Below, piece by piece: positions 45,260-54,360 of a stretch of DNA of 64,000 bases. The stretch is from JADFGZ01 sp965222345. GTDB lineage: Bacteria; Acidobacteriota; Terriglobia; 2-12-FULL-54-10. The stretch is taken from contig CBDCTS010000007.1 of assembly GCA_965222345.1 (NCBI GenBank), positions 930,001 through 994,000 on the forward strand, given 5' to 3'. How positions within the stretch are numbered: the stretch's first letter is position 1; the number at the start of each line of letters is the position of its first letter. A model generated the notes under the pieces. It did no database searches. It was not told the origin of the DNA and worked only from the letters and a program-made list of their open reading frames with translations. The translations under genes were made by a program, and so were the position numbers.

Positions 45260-47464
45260 TTATACCTTGTGGATGCGTTCCACGTGCCGGATGCCGCTGA
45301 TTTTCCGCATGGCCAGAACCAGCCGCTCCAGGTGCTTCTTGTCAGTAATGTCCAGGGTCAGGGTGAGAGTGGCATCCCCGGCGACCCCGATTTTCGTCTC
45401 CATTTTCTGGATGTTCGTCTTGTCCGAAATGGCGGCAGTCAGTTCTTTCAACAATCCCGGCCGATCATCGGTTCGGATGGCCAGCTTGACCGGGTAGGAA
45501 TCCTCAGTTGAGGAAGCCCACTCCACTTCAATGCGCCGCTCCACGTGGTAGAGGAGGTTCTGCACGTTGCGGCAGGTCTTGGAGTGCACGGCCACTCCCT
45601 TCCCGCGCGTAATATATCCGACGATCTCTTCTCCCCGAATCGGCTCGCAGCACTTGGCGCGGTAAACCAGCAAGTCATCGTACCCTTTAACCTGAAGGGC
45701 TCCGCTCTTGGAGATTCCCAGCGCTTTTCGGAACGTTTTAGCAAAGGAGCGTTTCTCAGTCGGCTCCTCTGGAACCGATTCGGGAAACATCCGGCTCACC
45801 ACTTGACGGGCGGAGAGTACGCCAAAGCCCACGCCGGAATACAGGTCCTCGGCTTTTTGCAAGCCGAGTCCGCGCACCACCTTTCCCAGGTCTTCTCCTG
45901 AAACCCGTTTCCAGGAGACCTGGAAGCGACGGCCCTCTTTTTCCAGCAGCCGGCGGCCCAGCTCGATGGCGTTGGCGCGCTCGTTGACGTTGATCCAGTG
46001 CTTGATCTTGTTGCGCGCCCGGGAAGACTTGACAAAGGCCAGCCAATCTCGGCTGGGATGGGCTCCTTTTTGGGTGAGAATTTCAACAATGTCCCCGTTA
46101 TTCAGGCGATATCGAAACGGCACCAGCCGCCCGTTCACTTTGGCGCCGACACAACGGTTCCCCACCTCGGTGTGAACGGCGTAGGCAAAATCAATCGGGC
46201 TGGTGCCGCGAGGAAGGATTACAACCTTGCCATTGGGCGTGAACGTATGAACCTCTTCCGGATACAGATCAATCTTTAAGGTGGAGAGAAACTCCGTGGG
46301 ATCGGACAGGTCCTGTTGCCATTTCACCAGTTGCCGCAGCCACGCCATGCTACGTTCGTCGGCGGCGGAGGTGGGACCGCCTTCTTTGTACTTCCAGTGC
46401 GCCGCGATTCCCTCCTCCGCCGTGCGGTGCATCTGCGACGTGCGAATCTGCACTTCAAACGGCTGACCCTTGTTTCCGATGACGGTAGTGTGGAGGGACT
46501 GGTAGAGGTTGGGGCGCGGCATGGAGATAAAATCCTTGATCCGGCCCGGAACCGGGGACCACATGCTGTGAATCACCCCCAGAGCCGCGTAGCAGTCGTT
46601 CACGCTCTCGGTGATGATGCGGACCGCCAGCAGGTCGTAGACCTGATCTACTCCGCCCTTCCGCTGCTTCATTTTTTGATAGATGCTATAGGGGCGCTTG
46701 ATGCGCCACTCCACCTGCGCCGGGATATTATTTTTCTTGAGTTCGGGCTCTATGGCCGCAACCACCTCTTTGAGAAAATCCTCGCTGGCGCGCCTCTTGC
46801 CTTCCACCACGTGGCGAATCTCTTGAAATGCAATCGGATCGATATAGGCAAAGGCCATATCTTCCAGTTCCCCACGGAGCTTCCCCATTCCCATGCGATG
46901 GGCAATGGGAACATATATCTCCAGAGTCTCCTGCGCGATGCGCCGTTGTTTTTCCGGGGGAAGGTACTGCAAGGTAGTCATGTTGTGCAGGCGGTCGGCG
47001 AGCTTGATGAGAATCACCCGAAGATCGTCCACCATCGCCAGCAGCATCTTGCGAACATTCTCGGCCTGCTGTTTCTCGCGGCTGTAATAATCCAGTTTCT
47101 TGATCTTGGTGACTCCCTCCACCAAGTGGGCCACTTCCTCGCCAAAATTTTCGCGGATCTCCTGGAGCGTTACGCCTGTGTCTTCCACAACGTCATGCAA
47201 CAGAGCGGTGGCGATGGTGGGCCCATCCAGCCGCAACTCGGCAAGTATCCGCGCCACTTCCAGGGGATGAGAGAGATAGGGAGCCCCGGAAAGACGGACC
47301 TGCCGCATGTGGTAGTGCGCAGAAAAGCGGTAGGCCCGCCGCAGAAGCTCCAGGTCTTCGTTCGGCCGGTTGCGCTTGACCGTTTTCAGAAGGTCACGAA
47401 ACTTAGTGAGCGTAAGAAGGTTTGTGGAAAATGACTGCCGGAGTGTGGTCGGTAAATTGGTCAT
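45260..47464 (-). CDS. rel: Bifunctional (p)ppGpp synthetase/hydrolase Rel
   Basis: Makes and degrades the alarmone (p)ppGpp. The 734-aa protein has the HD hydrolase domain (HDVVEDT near residue 80), the synthetase domain with RIKDFISMPRPNLYQSLHT and the catalytic Glu of EVQIRT, then TGS (VHTFTPNGKVVILPRGTSPIDFAY), a helical region, the conserved-Cys region (AKCCEPIRGEEIVGYI) and a C-terminal ACT domain. The RxKD (not ExDD) motif and an intact HD site point to a bifunctional enzyme. The start at 47464 (MTNLPTT) was chosen over an upstream frame extension that lacks family similarity. Confidence 0.96.
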   Translation of the reverse strand: MTNLPTTLRQSFSTNLLTLTKFRDLLKTVKRNRPNEDLELLRRAYRFSAHYHMRQVRLSGAPYLSHPLEVARILAELRLDGPTIATALLHDVVEDTGVTLQEIRENFGEEVAHLVEGVTKIKKLDYYSREKQQAENVRKMLLAMVDDLRVILIKLADRLHNMTTLQYLPPEKQRRIAQETLEIYVPIAHRMGMGKLRGELEDMAFAYIDPIAFQEIRHVVEGKRRASEDFLKEVVAAIEPELKKNNIPAQVEWRIKRPYSIYQKMKQRKGGVDQVYDLLAVRIITESVNDCYAALGVIHSMWSPVPGRIKDFISMPRPNLYQSLHTTVIGNKGQPFEVQIRTSQMHRTAEEGIAAHWKYKEGGPTSAADERSMAWLRQLVKWQQDLSDPTEFLSTLKIDLYPEEVHTFTPNGKVVILPRGTSPIDFAYAVHTEVGNRCVGAKVNGRLVPFRYRLNNGDIVEILTQKGAHPSRDWLAFVKSSRARNKIKHWINVNERANAIELGRRLLEKEGRRFQVSWKRVSGEDLGKVVRGLGLQKAEDLYSGVGFGVLSARQVVSRMFPESVPEEPTEKRSFAKTFRKALGISKSGALQVKGYDDLLVYRAKCCEPIRGEEIVGYITRGKGVAVHSKTCRNVQNLLYHVERRIEVEWASSTEDSYPVKLAIRTDDRPGLLKELTAAISDKTNIQKMETKIGVAGDATLTLTLDITDKKHLERLVLAMRKISGIRHVERIHKV

Positions 47465-47628
47465 CAATAATCGGAGCTTTCTCCGGCGGAAAATATCTAC
47501 ACCGCAACTCCGGAATCGGAGAGGCGCTTTACGGAAGGAGCCAAGCGGTGGCTCCCTAAAGCACCACGAAAATCCCAAGCCTCGCAACCTGGGAAGCAAG
47601 CCAAGGCGGGCTTTGCCGGCAAAAGAAA

Positions 47629-47662
47629 AACCCTGGAGGGGCTTTTTCTGCCCACCAGGGTT
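47629..47662 (-). terminator. Terminator after the TPR lipoprotein gene
   Basis: On the minus strand AACCCTGG(T)GGGC ... GCCC(CT)CCAGGGTT forms a two-part stem closing on an A-rich loop and is followed by TTTTC-TTTTG. It lies between the end of the tonB-exb-TPR run and rel. Confidence 0.8.
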
Positions 47663-47699
47663 CTATTATAAAGCTGCCGATGCAGGAAACGAGAGGAAT

Positions 47700-48506
47700 T
47701 TATCCCCCCGCTTGGGACCTTTCTGCCTCTTCTTCTTCTGCCCTTGCCTTCTTGATTTCCAGCGTTTTCGCAATCCACATGTCGGCGGTCGCGAGCAACT
47801 CTTCCCGCTCCTCTTCCGTGTCCACCAAGTCGGCCCGCTCGCGGTACAGTAGATTCAGATAGGCCATGGCATCATCGTAATCAGGCCGGAGTTCAATCGC
47901 TTTATTGAGATTCTCCATGCCTTCTTCGATCAAAGGCATGTTTCTTTCCGTCAGATCAGCCCGGAGAGCCGCTCTCGGAAACGGCTGATCACCCCGCAAG
48001 CCCAATCGCACCTTCAACGCCATCCGGGGCTGATAGGTCAAGGTCCAATCGACCACTCCAATCGCATAATAGGCCTCCGGATTGGAGGGGTCTATGCTGA
48101 TCTGCTTCCTACGAAACTCCTTTGCCTCGTCCATTCGCTTCATGTTGAAGTACAACTGGGCAATCCCGATAATGCTGTCCAGGTTGTTGGGGTCTGTCGC
48201 AAGAACATTTTCAAATTCTTCTATGGCCAGCTCCCCCATCCGCAAATTTTCATCCGTATCGGCTCCCGGCACGTATTGAATGGAATAAGCGGTTGCGAGG
48301 TACAGCCGAGCATTTATCAGCTCGGGGTCGAATTCGACGGCACGCTTGAAATGTTCGACGGACGTCTGGTACTGCCCGGCCCTATAAGCCGACACCCCTT
48401 TGTTGAGCTGATCTCGCGCCTTCAACTGACTGCAACCGCTAGCCGCCAGCATCAGGCAAACGGAAAAAATCAATCCTGCCCAGCCAATCTTCGTTTTCGA
48501 TTTCAT
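47700..48506 (-). CDS. TPR-repeat lipoprotein
   Basis: A 268-aa protein with a lipobox signal (LAASGC, Cys25) and three or four tetratricopeptide repeats (from about residue 35, for example 'LNKGVSAYRAGQYQTSVEHF...' and 'MENLNKAIELRPDYDDAMAYL'), ending in an Ala/Glu-rich helix. It lies 99 bp after the last exbD and is probably co-transcribed with the tonB-exb genes. TPR lipoproteins next to TonB systems are thought to help assemble envelope complexes; the partner here is unknown. Confidence 0.85.
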   Translation of the reverse strand: MKSKTKIGWAGLIFSVCLMLAASGCSQLKARDQLNKGVSAYRAGQYQTSVEHFKRAVEFDPELINARLYLATAYSIQYVPGADTDENLRMGELAIEEFENVLATDPNNLDSIIGIAQLYFNMKRMDEAKEFRRKQISIDPSNPEAYYAIGVVDWTLTYQPRMALKVRLGLRGDQPFPRAALRADLTERNMPLIEEGMENLNKAIELRPDYDDAMAYLNLLYRERADLVDTEEEREELLATADMWIAKTLEIKKARAEEEEAERSQAGG

Positions 48507-48605
48507 CTTCGCTCTCCGAACTAAAAATGGAACGGGCTTGCCTTCTTGCTACAATCCGCCCGGCTCAGCACCAACGGTTGCACAGAAACCCGTTGTTAAA
48601 TTCGC

Positions 48606-49037
48606 TTACTGGCCTTCTTCAATTTGCGCGGTAACCAAGCCGATCTTGTCCACCAAGGCTCCCCTGGCGATGTCAATGACCTCCGCCACATCCGCAAAAA
48701 GAATTTCCGGGTCGCCTCGGACGAACATCACCCGTTCCGCCCTAGTCTTGAATATCTCTTCGAGGCGCACCCCCAGTTGCTCCTTGAGAACTCGGTCCTG
48801 GTTGATCCTCATATTGCGGTCGGCATCGATCGATACCACAACCGTGCGAATATCTTCCTGCTGTTCCTGGTCATCTTGGTTCGGATTCGGCTGCGGCACC
48901 AAAGCGTCCAGCCCTGTGGATACCATCGGAGTAATGACCATAAAGATAATCAGCAGCACCAGCAAAATGTCGATCAAAGGAACGATATTGATGTCCGATC
49001 TAGCTCCTCCCTTGGAGCCACCCACAGCCATTCCCAT
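48606..49037 (-). CDS. exbD: ExbD/TolR-family protein, second copy
   Basis: A 143-aa protein with one N-terminal helix carrying the essential Asp in VPLIDILLVLLIIFMVI (Asp near residue 23) and a periplasmic domain. It uses the proton gradient with ExbB to energise TonB. A 152-bp gap separates it from the first exbD. Two different ExbD proteins are common in this type of TonB operon. Confidence 0.9.
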   Translation of the reverse strand: MGMAVGGSKGGARSDINIVPLIDILLVLLIIFMVITPMVSTGLDALVPQPNPNQDDQEQQEDIRTVVVSIDADRNMRINQDRVLKEQLGVRLEEIFKTRAERVMFVRGDPEILFADVAEVIDIARGALVDKIGLVTAQIEEGQ

Positions 49038-49189
49038 ATCTGTTTCCTCCTGTCTGAATGGGGAAGAAATTCCGGCTCGCCATCACGCCTGGACTTCATG
49101 CACCAGGGTTGAGCTTTCTGCCCTTTCTGGTCCGCTTCCACCGCTCCGGGTGGCTGCACGCCAAAAGGCTGCCTATTGTCTTCCCGCTA

Positions 49190-49603
49190 TCACTCGATCT
49201 CTTCCGTCAGCAACCCGAGCTGATCCACACCGGCTGAACGCACCGCATCGATCACCGTCACGACCCGCTCATATTTGGCGCGGGCATCGCTTTTTATGTA
49301 AACGGTTTTGTCCACCCGGGTTGCGACAAGTTCCAGCACCTTGGTCGACAACTCGCCCACCGACGCCTGATCAGAGCCCAGGAAGACGTTGCCGTCACGC
49401 GTGACCGCCACCACAACGGCATCTTCCTTGTCAGCGTCCGGCATATCCCTGGGGTTGTTGGTCGGGACCATGTCCACGCTGACGTCTTTTTGCAACATCG
49501 GAGTAATGACCATAAAGATGATCAGCAGCACGAGCATGACATCAGCCATCGGAACCACATTGGGCTCCGACGTCACATCTTTCAATTGCCTGCCAAGCGC
49601 CAT
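49190..49603 (-). CDS. exbD: ExbD/TolR-family protein, first copy
   Basis: A 137-aa ExbD with the proton-relay Asp in VVPMADVMLVLLIIFMVITPM (pieces) and a periplasmic domain including VYIKSDARAKYERVVTVIDAVRSAG. It starts 5 bp after the exbB stop, so it is the direct partner of ExbB. It differs clearly in sequence from the second copy, which argues against a recent duplication. Confidence 0.92.
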   Translation of the reverse strand: MALGRQLKDVTSEPNVVPMADVMLVLLIIFMVITPMLQKDVSVDMVPTNNPRDMPDADKEDAVVVAVTRDGNVFLGSDQASVGELSTKVLELVATRVDKTVYIKSDARAKYERVVTVIDAVRSAGVDQLGLLTEEIE

Positions 49604-49608
49604 TATTT

Positions 49609-50334
49609 TTACTCCTTCTTTGAGGTGCGTTTAATGAAGTAGTCAATCAACTCGGACGAAGAATTGTCCATCTCAATGTCAAAGGCTTCGACGCGAGTAG
49701 TAAAGAAATTGAACATCCAGACAGCCGGGATGGCCACGAACAATCCGATCGCGGTGGCTACCAGGGCCTCGGAAATGCCGCCGGCGACGGCTGCCAGACC
49801 GGTGGCTGATTCTGCTGCAATGCCTGCGAACGCATTGATGATTCCCACGACCGTCCCGAACAGCCCGACGAAAGGAGCAGTGGCACCGATGGTAGCCAGC
49901 CCGCTCAAGCCGCGTTTCAGATCTGCATGAACAATGGCTTCGGCCCGGTCCAAAGCGCGCTTGGTAGCATCAATGTCCTCTCCCGAGATTTCGGCGCTGG
50001 CTTGATGCGCTTGAAATTCCTGCAACCCGGCCGTAATCACCTTCGCCAAGTGAGACTTTTTATGACGCTCCGCAATGTGGATGGCTTCGTCCATCTTCCC
50101 GTCCCGCAATGCGCCCGCCACCAGAGGAGCAAACGTGCGAGACTGCTTCTGCGCAGCCGAATAGGCAAGCCAGCGGTCAATCATGACTCCGATCGACCAC
50201 GCCGACATTGCAAACAGGGAGATCACCACGAGTCGGGCCGCCCAGCCCATTTGGTTCCACATCGACATGGGATCCCATCCAACCGCTTCTTGCAACAACC
50301 ACATCCCAAACAAACTTATATTGGCTTCTGCCAT
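49609..50334 (-). CDS. exbB: ExbB/TolQ/MotA-family proton channel protein
   Basis: A 241-aa membrane protein with three helices (about residues 30-50, 130-155 and 165-195). The conserved GLSGLATIGATAPFVGLFGTVVGIINAF block and the following Ala/Gly-rich helix are the ExbB signature. With ExbD it converts proton flow to TonB movement. It stands between tonB and the first exbD in one strand run. Confidence 0.95.
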   Translation of the reverse strand: MAEANISLFGMWLLQEAVGWDPMSMWNQMGWAARLVVISLFAMSAWSIGVMIDRWLAYSAAQKQSRTFAPLVAGALRDGKMDEAIHIAERHKKSHLAKVITAGLQEFQAHQASAEISGEDIDATKRALDRAEAIVHADLKRGLSGLATIGATAPFVGLFGTVVGIINAFAGIAAESATGLAAVAGGISEALVATAIGLFVAIPAVWMFNFFTTRVEAFDIEMDNSSSELIDYFIKRTSKKE

Positions 50335-50493
50335 TTTTGATTCTCCCTCCTAAAGGAACTCTGTATTTTGTATTTCGATTGCCTTCGTAAAAACTCTTCC
50401 CGGGACCCCTTATCAAAAAACCACCCAAGCTTATGAGGCCGGATTCAAGCCTTTCCGGCGCCTATCCTTCATCACCTAGCTGATTGGGCCCAT

Positions 50494-51231
50494 TTATCTC
50501 ATCGTGAAGTTGACGTCAATCGTGGTGATGACCTCCACCGGCACCCCGTTCAGCAAAGTGGGCTGATAGCGCCATTGGCTCACGGCATTCAAGGCTGACT
50601 GAATCAACAAAGGATGGCCGCTCACTACCTCCAAATTTTCAATCGCGCCTTCCCTGTTAATGATCGCCTCCAGGCGGACCGTACCCTGTATGCGGGCTTG
50701 TCTGGCAAGCGGAGGATACACCGGCCTGGTTTGGTTCAGCAACCTAGCTGCCGCCACTTGACCACCCACGCGGATGGGCGCGGCGGGAGGAGGCGGCGGA
50801 GGAGGAGGAGGCGGCGGCGGTGCCGCGCTGATGATCCCTCCCAAAACTCCTCCAGGCCCTCCGATAGCGCCGCCGGCAATACCTCCGATGACTCCGCCAA
50901 CCGGACCCGGCGGCGGACGAGGGTCTTCTTTAATCATGGCAATCTGTTGCGGGATTGCCGTGGGTTGCACCATCTCTTGCGGCTGGGTTGGCCTGGGCCT
51001 CACTTGGACCCTCGGCGCAATTTTCGGCGGCGGCGGGGGGGGCGGGGGCGGTGGGGGCGGAGCCATCAGAAAGGTCATCAACTCGGCCTTCGGCAGTGCC
51101 TCCGTGTAGATTAGGGGAATCAGGATCATGATTCCCAGCATCACAGATTGCATAATGAAGGACAACATGACCGTAACCGGCTTCTTTGTCTTTCCCCTGC
51201 CTCCGTAATCTAAAATGCTGTCTTCAAACAT
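50494..51231 (-). CDS. tonB: Energy transducer TonB, proline-rich
   Basis: A 245-aa protein with one membrane helix (about 20-43), two runs of twelve prolines (near residues 58-69 and 139-150) split by a Gly/Ile-rich stretch, and a C-terminal TonB domain (PVYPPLARQARIQGTVRLEAIINREGAIENLEVVSGH in parts). It spans the periplasm and opens outer-membrane receptors, such as the one at the right edge of the window. The C-terminal domain is followed by VEVITTIDVNFTMR, typical of the family. It is the first gene of tonB-exbB-exbD-exbD-TPR. Confidence 0.94.
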   Translation of the reverse strand: MFEDSILDYGGRGKTKKPVTVMLSFIMQSVMLGIMILIPLIYTEALPKAELMTFLMAPPPPPPPPPPPPKIAPRVQVRPRPTQPQEMVQPTAIPQQIAMIKEDPRPPPGPVGGVIGGIAGGAIGGPGGVLGGIISAAPPPPPPPPPPPPAAPIRVGGQVAAARLLNQTRPVYPPLARQARIQGTVRLEAIINREGAIENLEVVSGHPLLIQSALNAVSQWRYQPTLLNGVPVEVITTIDVNFTMR

Positions 51232-51501
51232 AACTCTTTACTCCCTGCGTTCCCAAGCGTGAGGGAACGAAAGCGATTAAATCCAAATTATCGATCCGGA
51301 CGGCATTCTACTAGCAAAAAAACAAGCCGTAATGATTAAATGCCCGTAGTGACCATTTGCACAACAAATATTTTTTATAGATTCCATAAATGATATTTAT
51401 AAATAAATATAGCCAGCCTTCTCTCCCCAGGGAAAATTAGTTCAGCTAATGCGAACAGGGTACCCTATCTGCTTTCTCCTTTCAACCGGAATTAGTTTTT
51501 T
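51232..51501. other. Intergenic region upstream of tonB
   Basis: AT-rich, 51340-51420 especially, and likely to hold the tonB promoter; no box or Fur-type operator could be assigned. Its last 16 bp are the target duplication of the first insertion sequence. Confidence 0.4.
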
Positions 51502-52916
51502 TGTCGTTAGCACATGATATGTCCGGTCTAATTAACATGTGAAATGTCCGCTTTGAGCGGCGTAGGGTAGGGCTTTTTGCCAGGAGGTGGCATGAAGTTC
51601 TACTCGGAAGCTGCGATGGAGCGGGCGATGAAGATACAAGAAGTAATTTTGCGAGCGATAGGGAAGCGGATCAACTGGTGGCAGGCAGCCGAGATCATCG
51701 GGATCAGCGACCGGCAGATGAGGCGGTGGCGCAGCCGGTACGAGCAGTACGGCTACGACGGGCTGTTTGACCGGCGGCGGGGAAAGCCGAGTCCGCGGCG
51801 GGTACCCCTGGGGACGGTGGAGAAGGTGTTGGGGCTGTATCAGGAGAAGTACTTTGACTTCAACGTGCGGCACTTTCACGAAAAGCTGCGGGAAGAGCAC
51901 GGCCTCCGGCTGAGCTACACCTGGGTGAAGCTGGCATTGCAAGGGGCGGGGCTAGTGAACAGGAGGCGGAAGCGGGGCCTGCACCGCCAGAGGCGGCCCC
52001 GGCGGCCGTTACCGGGAATGCTGCTGCATCTGGATGGGAGCCAGCATCGGTGGTTTGTCGATGATCGCTGGTATGACCTGCTGGTGGTCCTGGATGATGC
52101 CAGCAGCGAGATTTACTATGCGCAACTGGTAGAGCAGGAATCGACGCGGACGGTGCTGGCTGCCCTGCGGGAGGTGGTCGAGCAGCAGGGGATCTTTTGC
52201 GCCCTTTATAGCGACCGGGCCAGTCATTTCTTCCTGACCCGGAAGGCGGGCGAGCCGGTGGATCGGCAACGGCTGACCCAGGTGGGCCGCGCCCTGCGGG
52301 AGCTGGGCATTCAGATGATTCCGGCCTATTCGCCGCAGGCGCGGGGACGCAGCGAGCGGAACTTCGGGACCTGGCAAGGGCGGCTGCCGCAGGAACTGCG
52401 CCTGCGGGGAATCATCACGCTAGAGGCAGCGAATCGGTTCCTGCGGGAGGGCTATATCGGGGAGTTCAACCGGCGCTTTGCCGTGCCGGCCACCCAACCA
52501 GGCAGCGCCTTTTTGCCGTCAGCCAGGCGGGAGTTAGAGCGAATCTTCTCGATCCAGCACCAGCGGATAGTGAATCGGGACAATACGGTCAGTCTGGAGA
52601 ACCGCCTCCTCCAGATCGAGAAAACTCCTTGGCGCGGGACTCTGGCGGGCTGCCGGGTGACCGTCTATGAACACCTGGATGGGACGTTAAGCATTGGCTA
52701 TGGGCCGCACACGGTGGGCCGCTACTCCTCCGAGGGGGTGGCGATCCGGTGCGGCGGTCGGCGGCGGAGCCCTGTGGCTTCCCGACAACACCATTTGGCG
52801 CTCACCTCCGTCGCCCTACGGGCTCCTTCGGTCAGCGCCAAATCACTTTCGGTAGAATCATGAAAGCGGACATTTCACTTGCTACATATACCGGACATTT
52901 TAACTTGCTAACAACA
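51502..52916 (+). mobile_element. ISNCY/IS1202-type insertion sequence, copy 1
   Basis: A 1415-bp element with imperfect inverted ends (TGTCGTTAGCA... and TGTTGTTAGCA...), each followed by ATGTCCGG and, further in, GTGAAATGTCCGCTTT. It is flanked by a 16-17-bp direct repeat, CCGGAATTAGTTTTTT, at 51486-51501 and 52917-52933, which fits the long target duplications known for part of this family. Confidence 0.88.
51592..52863 (+). CDS. ISNCY-family transposase, copy 1
   Basis: A 423-aa DDE transposase that cuts and pastes its own element. It has an N-terminal helix-turn-helix (WWQAAEIIGISDRQMRRWRSRYEQYG in parts) and an rve-type core (first Asp in LHLDGSQHRWF, second in ALYSDRASHF, Glu in GRSERNFGTWQ). 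The start at 51592 has AGGAGG upstream; a TTG five codons earlier is less likely. The frame is intact. The protein is the same as in copy 2; one silent base differs (52011 A against 53443 G). Confidence 0.93.
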   Translation: MKFYSEAAMERAMKIQEVILRAIGKRINWWQAAEIIGISDRQMRRWRSRYEQYGYDGLFDRRRGKPSPRRVPLGTVEKVLGLYQEKYFDFNVRHFHEKLREEHGLRLSYTWVKLALQGAGLVNRRRKRGLHRQRRPRRPLPGMLLHLDGSQHRWFVDDRWYDLLVVLDDASSEIYYAQLVEQESTRTVLAALREVVEQQGIFCALYSDRASHFFLTRKAGEPVDRQRLTQVGRALRELGIQMIPAYSPQARGRSERNFGTWQGRLPQELRLRGIITLEAANRFLREGYIGEFNRRFAVPATQPGSAFLPSARRELERIFSIQHQRIVNRDNTVSLENRLLQIEKTPWRGTLAGCRVTVYEHLDGTLSIGYGPHTVGRYSSEGVAIRCGGRRRSPVASRQHHLALTSVALRAPSVSAKSLSVES

Positions 52917-52933
52917 CCGGAATTAGTTTTTTT

Positions 52934-54348
52934 TGTCGTTAGCACATGATATGTCCGGTCTAATTAACATGTGAAATGTCCGCTTTGAGCGGCGTAGGGT
53001 AGGGCTTTTTGCCAGGAGGTGGCATGAAGTTCTACTCGGAAGCTGCGATGGAGCGGGCGATGAAGATACAAGAAGTAATTTTGCGAGCGATAGGGAAGCG
53101 GATCAACTGGTGGCAGGCAGCCGAGATCATCGGGATCAGCGACCGGCAGATGAGGCGGTGGCGCAGCCGGTACGAGCAGTACGGCTACGACGGGCTGTTT
53201 GACCGGCGGCGGGGAAAGCCGAGTCCGCGGCGGGTACCCCTGGGGACGGTGGAGAAGGTGTTGGGGCTGTATCAGGAGAAGTACTTTGACTTCAACGTGC
53301 GGCACTTTCACGAAAAGCTGCGGGAAGAGCACGGCCTCCGGCTGAGCTACACCTGGGTGAAGCTGGCATTGCAAGGGGCGGGGCTAGTGAACAGGAGGCG
53401 GAAGCGGGGCCTGCACCGCCAGAGGCGGCCCCGGCGGCCGTTGCCGGGAATGCTGCTGCATCTGGATGGGAGCCAGCATCGGTGGTTTGTCGATGATCGC
53501 TGGTATGACCTGCTGGTGGTCCTGGATGATGCCAGCAGCGAGATTTACTATGCGCAACTGGTAGAGCAGGAATCGACGCGGACGGTGCTGGCTGCCCTGC
53601 GGGAGGTGGTCGAGCAGCAGGGGATCTTTTGCGCCCTTTATAGCGACCGGGCCAGTCATTTCTTCCTGACCCGGAAGGCGGGCGAGCCGGTGGATCGGCA
53701 ACGGCTGACCCAGGTGGGCCGCGCCCTGCGGGAGCTGGGCATTCAGATGATTCCGGCCTATTCGCCGCAGGCGCGGGGACGCAGCGAGCGGAACTTCGGG
53801 ACCTGGCAAGGGCGGCTGCCGCAGGAACTGCGCCTGCGGGGAATCATCACGCTAGAGGCAGCGAATCGGTTCCTGCGGGAGGGCTATATCGGGGAGTTCA
53901 ACCGGCGCTTTGCCGTGCCGGCCACCCAACCAGGCAGCGCCTTTTTGCCGTCAGCCAGGCGGGAGTTAGAGCGAATCTTCTCGATCCAGCACCAGCGGAT
54001 AGTGAATCGGGACAATACGGTCAGTCTGGAGAACCGCCTCCTCCAGATCGAGAAAACTCCTTGGCGCGGGACTCTGGCGGGCTGCCGGGTGACCGTCTAT
54101 GAACACCTGGATGGGACGTTAAGCATTGGCTATGGGCCGCACACGGTGGGCCGCTACTCCTCCGAGGGGGTGGCGATCCGGTGCGGCGGTCGGCGGCGGA
54201 GCCCTGTGGCTTCCCGACAACACCATTTGGCGCTCACCTCCGTCGCCCTACGGGCTCCTTCGGTCAGCGCCAAATCACTTTCGGTAGAATCATGAAAGCG
54301 GACATTTCACTTGCTACATATACCGGACATTTTAACTTGCTAACAACA
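52934..54348 (+). mobile_element. ISNCY/IS1202-type insertion sequence, copy 2
   Basis: Same length and ends as copy 1, lying in direct tandem with 17 bp between them. Its right flank (GGAAATTCGCAC) does not repeat its left flank, so a target duplication is missing on this side. It ends 12 bp from the stop codon of the next amidohydrolase gene. Confidence 0.88.
53024..54295 (+). CDS. ISNCY-family transposase, copy 2
   Basis: Identical 423-aa DDE transposase with the same HTH, catalytic residues and ribosome binding site as copy 1. The near identity at DNA level points to a very recent duplication or transposition. Both copies are intact and probably active. Confidence 0.93.
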   Translation: MKFYSEAAMERAMKIQEVILRAIGKRINWWQAAEIIGISDRQMRRWRSRYEQYGYDGLFDRRRGKPSPRRVPLGTVEKVLGLYQEKYFDFNVRHFHEKLREEHGLRLSYTWVKLALQGAGLVNRRRKRGLHRQRRPRRPLPGMLLHLDGSQHRWFVDDRWYDLLVVLDDASSEIYYAQLVEQESTRTVLAALREVVEQQGIFCALYSDRASHFFLTRKAGEPVDRQRLTQVGRALRELGIQMIPAYSPQARGRSERNFGTWQGRLPQELRLRGIITLEAANRFLREGYIGEFNRRFAVPATQPGSAFLPSARRELERIFSIQHQRIVNRDNTVSLENRLLQIEKTPWRGTLAGCRVTVYEHLDGTLSIGYGPHTVGRYSSEGVAIRCGGRRRSPVASRQHHLALTSVALRAPSVSAKSLSVES

Positions 54349-54360
54349 GGAAATTCGCAC

